The position numbers and the translations under genes were made by a program. Below are positions 6,228-6,992 of a stretch of DNA of 6,992 nt, in pieces (the stretch's first letter is position 1; every line of letters begins with the position of its first letter). The notes beneath the pieces were generated by a model that saw nothing but the letters and a program-made list of their open reading frames with translations, made no database searches and was not told the DNA's origin. This stretch comes from Gammaproteobacteria bacterium (lineage in GTDB: Bacteria > Pseudomonadota > Gammaproteobacteria > Pseudomonadales > JAUIKI01), in contig JAUIKI010000074.1 in NCBI GenBank assembly GCA_030430875.1, positions 1 to 6,992 on the forward strand, written 5' to 3'.

Positions 6228-6992
6228 CTACCCACCAAAGTCATCAAACAAAATATTATCTGGTTCAACACCAAGATCAGCCAACATTTTTTGCACAGCA
6301 GCAATCATCATAGGTGGACCACATAAATAATATTCACAATCTTCTGGTGCTGGATGGTCTTTTAAGTAGTTCTCATAAATCACATTATGAATAAACCCTT
6401 GATAACCTGTCCAATTATCTTCAGGCAAAGGTTCAGACAAAGCAACGTGCCAACTAAAGTTTGGATAATCCTTTTGTAATTGCTCAAAATCTTCTTCATA
6501 GAACATTTCTCGCAAGCTACGCGCGCCATACCAATAACTAATTTTTCGTTGTGAATGACAACGTTTTAATAAATCAAATGTATGCGAGCGTAATGGCGCC
6601 ATCCCTGCACCACCGCCAATGTAAATCATTTCGGCCTGTGTTTCTTTCGGGAAAAATTCGCCAAATGGTCCATAAACTACAACTTTATCACCCGGTTTTA
6701 AATTGAATACATAGGAAGACATTTGTCCTGGTGCATAATTTGTACCAGGCGGTGGCGTTGCGACACGAATATTAAATTTCACAATTCCTTTTTCTTCAGG
6801 GTAATTTGCCATTGAATAGGCGCGAATTACGGGTTCTTTGACAACCGACTTAAGATCCCATAATTTAAATTTATCCCAATCCTCACGATACTCTGGCTCA
6901 ATATCAAAATCCTTAAATAACGCCTCATGCGCAGGCGCCTCAATTTGAATATAACCACCTGCTTTAAAGTGTACATCTTCTCCAGCAGGTAA
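6228..6992 (-). CDS. nqrF: Na+-translocating NADH:quinone reductase subunit F, C-terminal part (5' end outside window)
   Basis: NqrF is the subunit that oxidises NADH and passes electrons through FAD and a 2Fe-2S cluster into the Na+-pumping complex of the inner membrane. The frame is open to the right edge and gives 254 of about 410 residues. This covers the ferredoxin reductase-like FAD/NADH domain; the N-terminal membrane helix and 2Fe-2S domain are outside. Visible landmarks: RAYSMANYP at fragment residues 57-65 (FAD binding), GPFGEFF, IGGGAGMAPLRS around 125-136 (NADH binding), WYGARSLREMFYEEDF, YLCGPPMM near 222-229, and the family C-terminus ILFDDFGG. A Met at 6812 could be mistaken for the start, but the conserved sequence continues well upstream of it. 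It heads the visible - strand series nqrF-apbE-nqrM. Confidence 0.96.
   Translation of the reverse strand, partial: LPAGEDVHFKAGGYIQIEAPAHEALFKDFDIEPEYREDWDKFKLWDLKSVVKEPVIRAYSMANYPEEKGIVKFNIRVATPPPGTNYAPGQMSSYVFNLKPGDKVVVYGPFGEFFPKETQAEMIYIGGGAGMAPLRSHTFDLLKRCHSQRKISYWYGARSLREMFYEEDFEQLQKDYPNFSWHVALSEPLPEDNWTGYQGFIHNVIYENYLKDHPAPEDCEYYLCGPPMMIAAVQKMLADLGVEPDNILFDDFGG

Overview
The window looks like a chromosomal segment of an AT-rich gammaproteobacterium. Three things point that way: an nqrF-apbE-nqrM run that ends a Na+-translocating NADH:quinone reductase (NQR) locus, a soluble transhydrogenase of the SthA type, and an agmatine deiminase / N-carbamoylputrescine amidase pair. The low GC and gene content would suit a Legionellales-like or related lineage, but the sequence alone does not fix the genus.

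Left arm, + strand (1-2098): the C-terminal part of agmatine deiminase (aguA, cut by the window edge) overlaps aguB (N-carbamoylputrescine amidase) by one base. A cytosolic glycerophosphodiester phosphodiesterase follows after a 72-base gap. AguA and AguB convert agmatine to putrescine in two steps through N-carbamoylputrescine.

Middle (2099-3476): a gene-poor zone of about 1.4 kb where the two arms converge. It holds a short, frameshifted stretch resembling the C-terminus of an IS30-family transposase, a long imperfect inverted repeat, one intact small secreted protein gene on the - strand with a DxDxDG motif, and a decayed + strand reading frame of about 140 codons. The decayed frame carries several stops and a frame change and runs into the 3' end of sthA. 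This is the accessory, degraded part of the window.

Right arm, - strand (3477-6992, read right to left): nqrF (N-terminus beyond the window edge), apbE, nqrM, sthA. NqrF is the NADH-oxidising subunit of Na+-NQR. ApbE attaches FMN covalently to NqrB and NqrC. NqrM is needed for maturation of the complex's iron centre. SthA balances the NADH and NADPH pools. Close spacing (45, 7 and 35 bases) suggests co-transcription, which would join Na+-pump assembly with nicotinamide redox balance.

I see no RNA gene, CRISPR array or intact mobile element, and no convincing evidence for a new multi-gene system. The items most worth a second look are the orphan secreted protein and the decayed frame beside it.
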